Shown here in pieces: positions 62,097 through 64,000 of a DNA stretch of 64,000 nt. This DNA comes from Tellurirhabdus rosea. GTDB taxonomy: Bacteria; Bacteroidota; Bacteroidia; Cytophagales; Spirosomataceae. The first letter of the stretch is position 1. Every line of letters begins with the position of its first letter. Below the pieces are notes generated by a model that worked only from the letters and a program-made list of their open reading frames with translations, was not told the DNA's origin and ran no database searches. The stretch is taken from assembly GCF_026278345.1 (NCBI RefSeq), contig NZ_CP111085.1:2931501-2995500 (forward strand). Reading direction: 5' to 3'. Position numbers and translations under genes: made by a program.

Positions 62097-62620
62097 TGTA
62101 ACACTAATATTTCTTTCGTATTCCGGCCGAATCCGTCGTAGTCGAGACCGAAGCCGAGGACAAACCGGTTTTCGATTTCAAAGCCGACGTAATCCAGATT
62201 GACTTCCGTTTGCAACGCTTCGGGCTTGAAGAGCAGCGTGGCAATTCTGACCGAGGCCGGGTGCTGGGATTCGATCTGCTGCCGGACCTGCCGGATGGTC
62301 AGGCCGGTGTCAACAATATCTTCCACCAGAATGACGTCTTCCCCCTCCAGCGATTCGTGCAGGCCGAGAATCTGACGGACCACGCCCGTTGACTGCGTCT
62401 GGGCATACGAGCCGACGCGGATAAAGGTAATGCGGCACGGAACGGTCAGGTTCTTCATCAGTTCGGCGGCGAACATGAAGGCGCCGTTCAGAACCACCAC
62501 AATCAGCGGCTCTTTATCCCGGTAATCTTCATCAATTCGGACGGCTAAGGAGGCGATTCGGCTCTCAAGCGTGGCTTTGTCAATGAACGGAACGAAGGTC
62601 TTGTCTTTAACTGTCAGCAT
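62093..62620 (-). CDS. hpt: Hypoxanthine phosphoribosyltransferase
   Basis: 175 residues. Purine salvage: hypoxanthine or guanine plus PRPP to IMP or GMP. The PRPP loop VILVEDIVDTGLTIRQV is near residues 95-111; PLIVVVLNGAFMFAAELM and FIRVGSYAQTQSTG (flexible loop) are typical, and the purine site shows YVGFEIENRFVLGFGLDYDG. Divergent from the TPR gene; a TACCTTTG promoter element lies upstream. Confidence 0.95.
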   Translation of the reverse strand: MLTVKDKTFVPFIDKATLESRIASLAVRIDEDYRDKEPLIVVVLNGAFMFAAELMKNLTVPCRITFIRVGSYAQTQSTGVVRQILGLHESLEGEDVILVEDIVDTGLTIRQVRQQIESQHPASVRIATLLFKPEALQTEVNLDYVGFEIENRFVLGFGLDYDGFGRNTKEILVLQ

Positions 62621-62634
62621 AGCGAAGCAAAAGA

Positions 62635-62642
62635 CAAAGGTA
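62635..62642 (-). promoter_or_regulatory. Candidate -7 element for hpt
   Basis: TACCTTTG on the minus strand, 15 bases before the hpt ATG. A small near-palindrome GGTTAAAAGTTTTTAACC (62658-62675) lies upstream, a possible operator for hpt or the divergent TPR gene. Confidence 0.4.
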
Positions 62643-62732
62643 CAGCAGCGGGTCTGTAGGTTAAAAGTTTTTAACCAATAAACTGATTGGCGAAAGTTTA
62701 CGTTGATAAGGCGAAAGATGATACACTGTTCA

Positions 62733-63947
62733 ATGAAAGCATTGGTTGGCGTTTTACTGGGTACGCTGCTGGCTGTTTCGGCCTCGGCGCAGATCTACGA
62801 TCCCCGGGAATTCGACAAAAAATACGACATGCTCCTGAAGCACCCCGGTGTTCAGATCGAGTCGGCGGAGGCTATCAATAACCTGTACAATTACAAATTC
62901 TATGAAGCCGACAAGGAGTTTCGCTGGCTGCGGCTGCGGTATCCCAACCACCCGATGCCCTATTTTCTGATGGGCCTGGCGGAGTGGTGGAAGATCGTGC
63001 CGAATACGGACGTTACCGACTACGACGACAAGTGCCTGGCTTACATGGACTCGACCATCACAAAAGCCGAGAAACTGTACGATGAGAAGGACGATAAGGT
63101 GGAGGCTTCTTTCTTCCTGTCGGCCGCCTACGCCTTCAAAGGCCGTCTGTATTCCGAACGGAAGAAGTGGGCCAAAGCGACACTGGCCGGCAAAAACGCC
63201 CTGAAGTACTTCGACAAATGCAAAGGCAACGGCGACCTGAGCCCCGAACTGCTGTTTGGCGATGGGCTGTTCAACTACTATGCCCAGTGGATTCCGCAGA
63301 ACTATCCGCTGCTGAAGCCGATTCTGGTCTTTTTCCCGAAAGGCAACAAACAGCAGGGCATTCAGCAGCTCGAAAAGACGTCAAACAACGCTTTCTACAC
63401 CCGCACCGAAGCCCGGTATTTTCTGCTGCAGATCTACAGCATGGAAAACCAGTACGATAAAGCGTATGATTTGGCGAAGTACATGTGGCAGCAGTACCCG
63501 GACAACCCGTTCTTCGAGCGTTACTACGCCCGGACGGCCTTTGTGCGCGGCCAGATTGCCGAGGCGGAATCGTCTTCCCGGAGTATTCTGAACAAAATAA
63601 GCGAGAGCCGCGCGGGCTACGAAGCGGTGAGCGGACGGACGGCCGCGTACATTCTCGCGTACATCAACTATAATTATTACCGCAACCTGCCCGTTGCGAA
63701 GCAGTTTTACCAGCAGTCCATCGACTTCGCCAAGCAGACCAATTCGTTTGATGCGGGTTATTACTGGGCGTCCGTGCTGGCGCTGGGCAAGATTGCCACC
63801 GCCGAAAAGAACTACGAACAGGCGAACGCTTACTTCAAGGAAGTGCTGGACAAAGCCGACAAAAAGTCGTCGCAGTACAAAGAGGCGAAAGAAGCGATGA
63901 AAAACACGAAGAAATCGCGGCGGGAAGAACGGAGGAAAAGGAATTAA
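62733..63947 (+). CDS. Secreted TPR protein of unknown function
   Basis: 404 residues from the ATG at 62733, which begins a signal peptide (MKALVGVLLGTLLAVSASAQ); an ATG at 62718 adds five residues. The mature part is all-helical with TPR-like pairs, for example YKFYEADKEFRWLRLRYPNH, LLQIYSMENQYDKAYDLAKY and LGKIATAEKNYEQANAYFKE. The C-terminus is a basic tail (TKKSRREERRKRN). Likely periplasmic; partners unknown. A repeat of the TTAAAA family starts two bases after the stop. Confidence 0.8.
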   Translation: MKALVGVLLGTLLAVSASAQIYDPREFDKKYDMLLKHPGVQIESAEAINNLYNYKFYEADKEFRWLRLRYPNHPMPYFLMGLAEWWKIVPNTDVTDYDDKCLAYMDSTITKAEKLYDEKDDKVEASFFLSAAYAFKGRLYSERKKWAKATLAGKNALKYFDKCKGNGDLSPELLFGDGLFNYYAQWIPQNYPLLKPILVFFPKGNKQQGIQQLEKTSNNAFYTRTEARYFLLQIYSMENQYDKAYDLAKYMWQQYPDNPFFERYYARTAFVRGQIAEAESSSRSILNKISESRAGYEAVSGRTAAYILAYINYNYYRNLPVAKQFYQQSIDFAKQTNSFDAGYYWASVLALGKIATAEKNYEQANAYFKEVLDKADKKSSQYKEAKEAMKNTKKSRREERRKRN

Positions 63948-64000
63948 GAGTTATGAGTTAAGAATTAAGAGTTGGCTTCGCTTAATCAGGTAATCTCACT
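63948..64000. repeat. TTAAAA word repeat, left part, cut by window end
   Basis: GAGTTATGAGTTAAGAATTA words lead into GGCTTCGCTTAATCAGGT (63974-63991). The centre is identical over 17 bases to that of the element at 18181-18281, so a right arm is expected outside the window. Confidence 0.7.

Overview
The window comes from a moderately GC-rich member of the Bacteroidota, most likely a Cytophagales (Spirosomaceae-like) bacterium. The evidence is the gene content (a DUF177-rpmF-plsX-fabH-efp-accB-accC cluster, an atpD-atpC pair apart from the other ATP synthase genes, a GH3-family enzyme, DUF6702-type and YwqK-type secreted proteins) and the promoters, which fit the Bacteroidota form (TTG about 19-22 bases before TAnnTTTG) rather than the E. 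coli form. I see no rRNA, tRNA, CRISPR array, transposase or prophage. Genus is inference.

Layout. 1-4.7 kb (minus): an ECF sigma factor and RsrA-like anti-sigma factor run into gmk and nadD; behind them are the rod-shape genes mreB, mreC, mreD. 5-18.2 kb (plus): GH3 acyl-adenylating enzyme, dxr, rseP, a DUF6702-like secreted protein, lon, an RsmF-like RNA methylase, an alpha/beta hydrolase, fabI and a PQQ-type dehydrogenase with a built-in cytochrome c. 18.3-24.7 kb (minus): sbcC-sbcD, then a glycosyltransferase overlapping an LpxH-like phosphoesterase. 24.9-33 kb: sugar O-acyltransferase, fcl, a YwqK-like protein, an SGNH hydrolase, a LolD/MacB-type ABC ATPase, a conserved unknown and a 1002-residue membrane/TPR protein. 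33.3-46.3 kb (plus): atpD-atpC, two glycosyltransferase-type genes, prmA, a 1585-residue exported protein, plsY, an M20 dipeptidase and a predicted outer-membrane protein. 46.4-50.1 kb (minus): solute symporter, serine hydrolase and myo-inositol oxygenase, probably an inositol-to-glucuronate module. 50.2-51.9 kb (plus): a small membrane protein and a cysteine desulfurase. 51.9-53.8 kb (minus): an accessory patch of visibly lower GC with a VapC-type toxin gene broken by an in-frame amber codon, its antitoxin and an HNH endonuclease. 53.9-59.8 kb (minus): the fatty-acid/phospholipid cluster. 59.9-64 kb: PAP2 phosphatase, a TrpD2/YbiB-like protein, hpt and a TPR protein.

The most unusual content is between the genes. 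About 26 intergenic sites, and one site inside a coding region, carry inverted repeats. Their arms are built from short, word-like, imperfect tandem units (for example TTAAAA, AAGTCGT, GAATGAG, TATGAGGT, TCGCAGA), often around a GC-rich centre such as GCTTCGC...GCGGAGC. The two arms of one element match closely, while different elements use different words. The same centre can occur with different arm words, and stop codons are often inside an arm. Five successive gaps of the fatty-acid cluster each hold an element of a different word family. I treat this as the best candidate here for an undescribed system: a modular, arm-homogenised palindromic repeat family that may also act as terminators or mRNA-processing sites.
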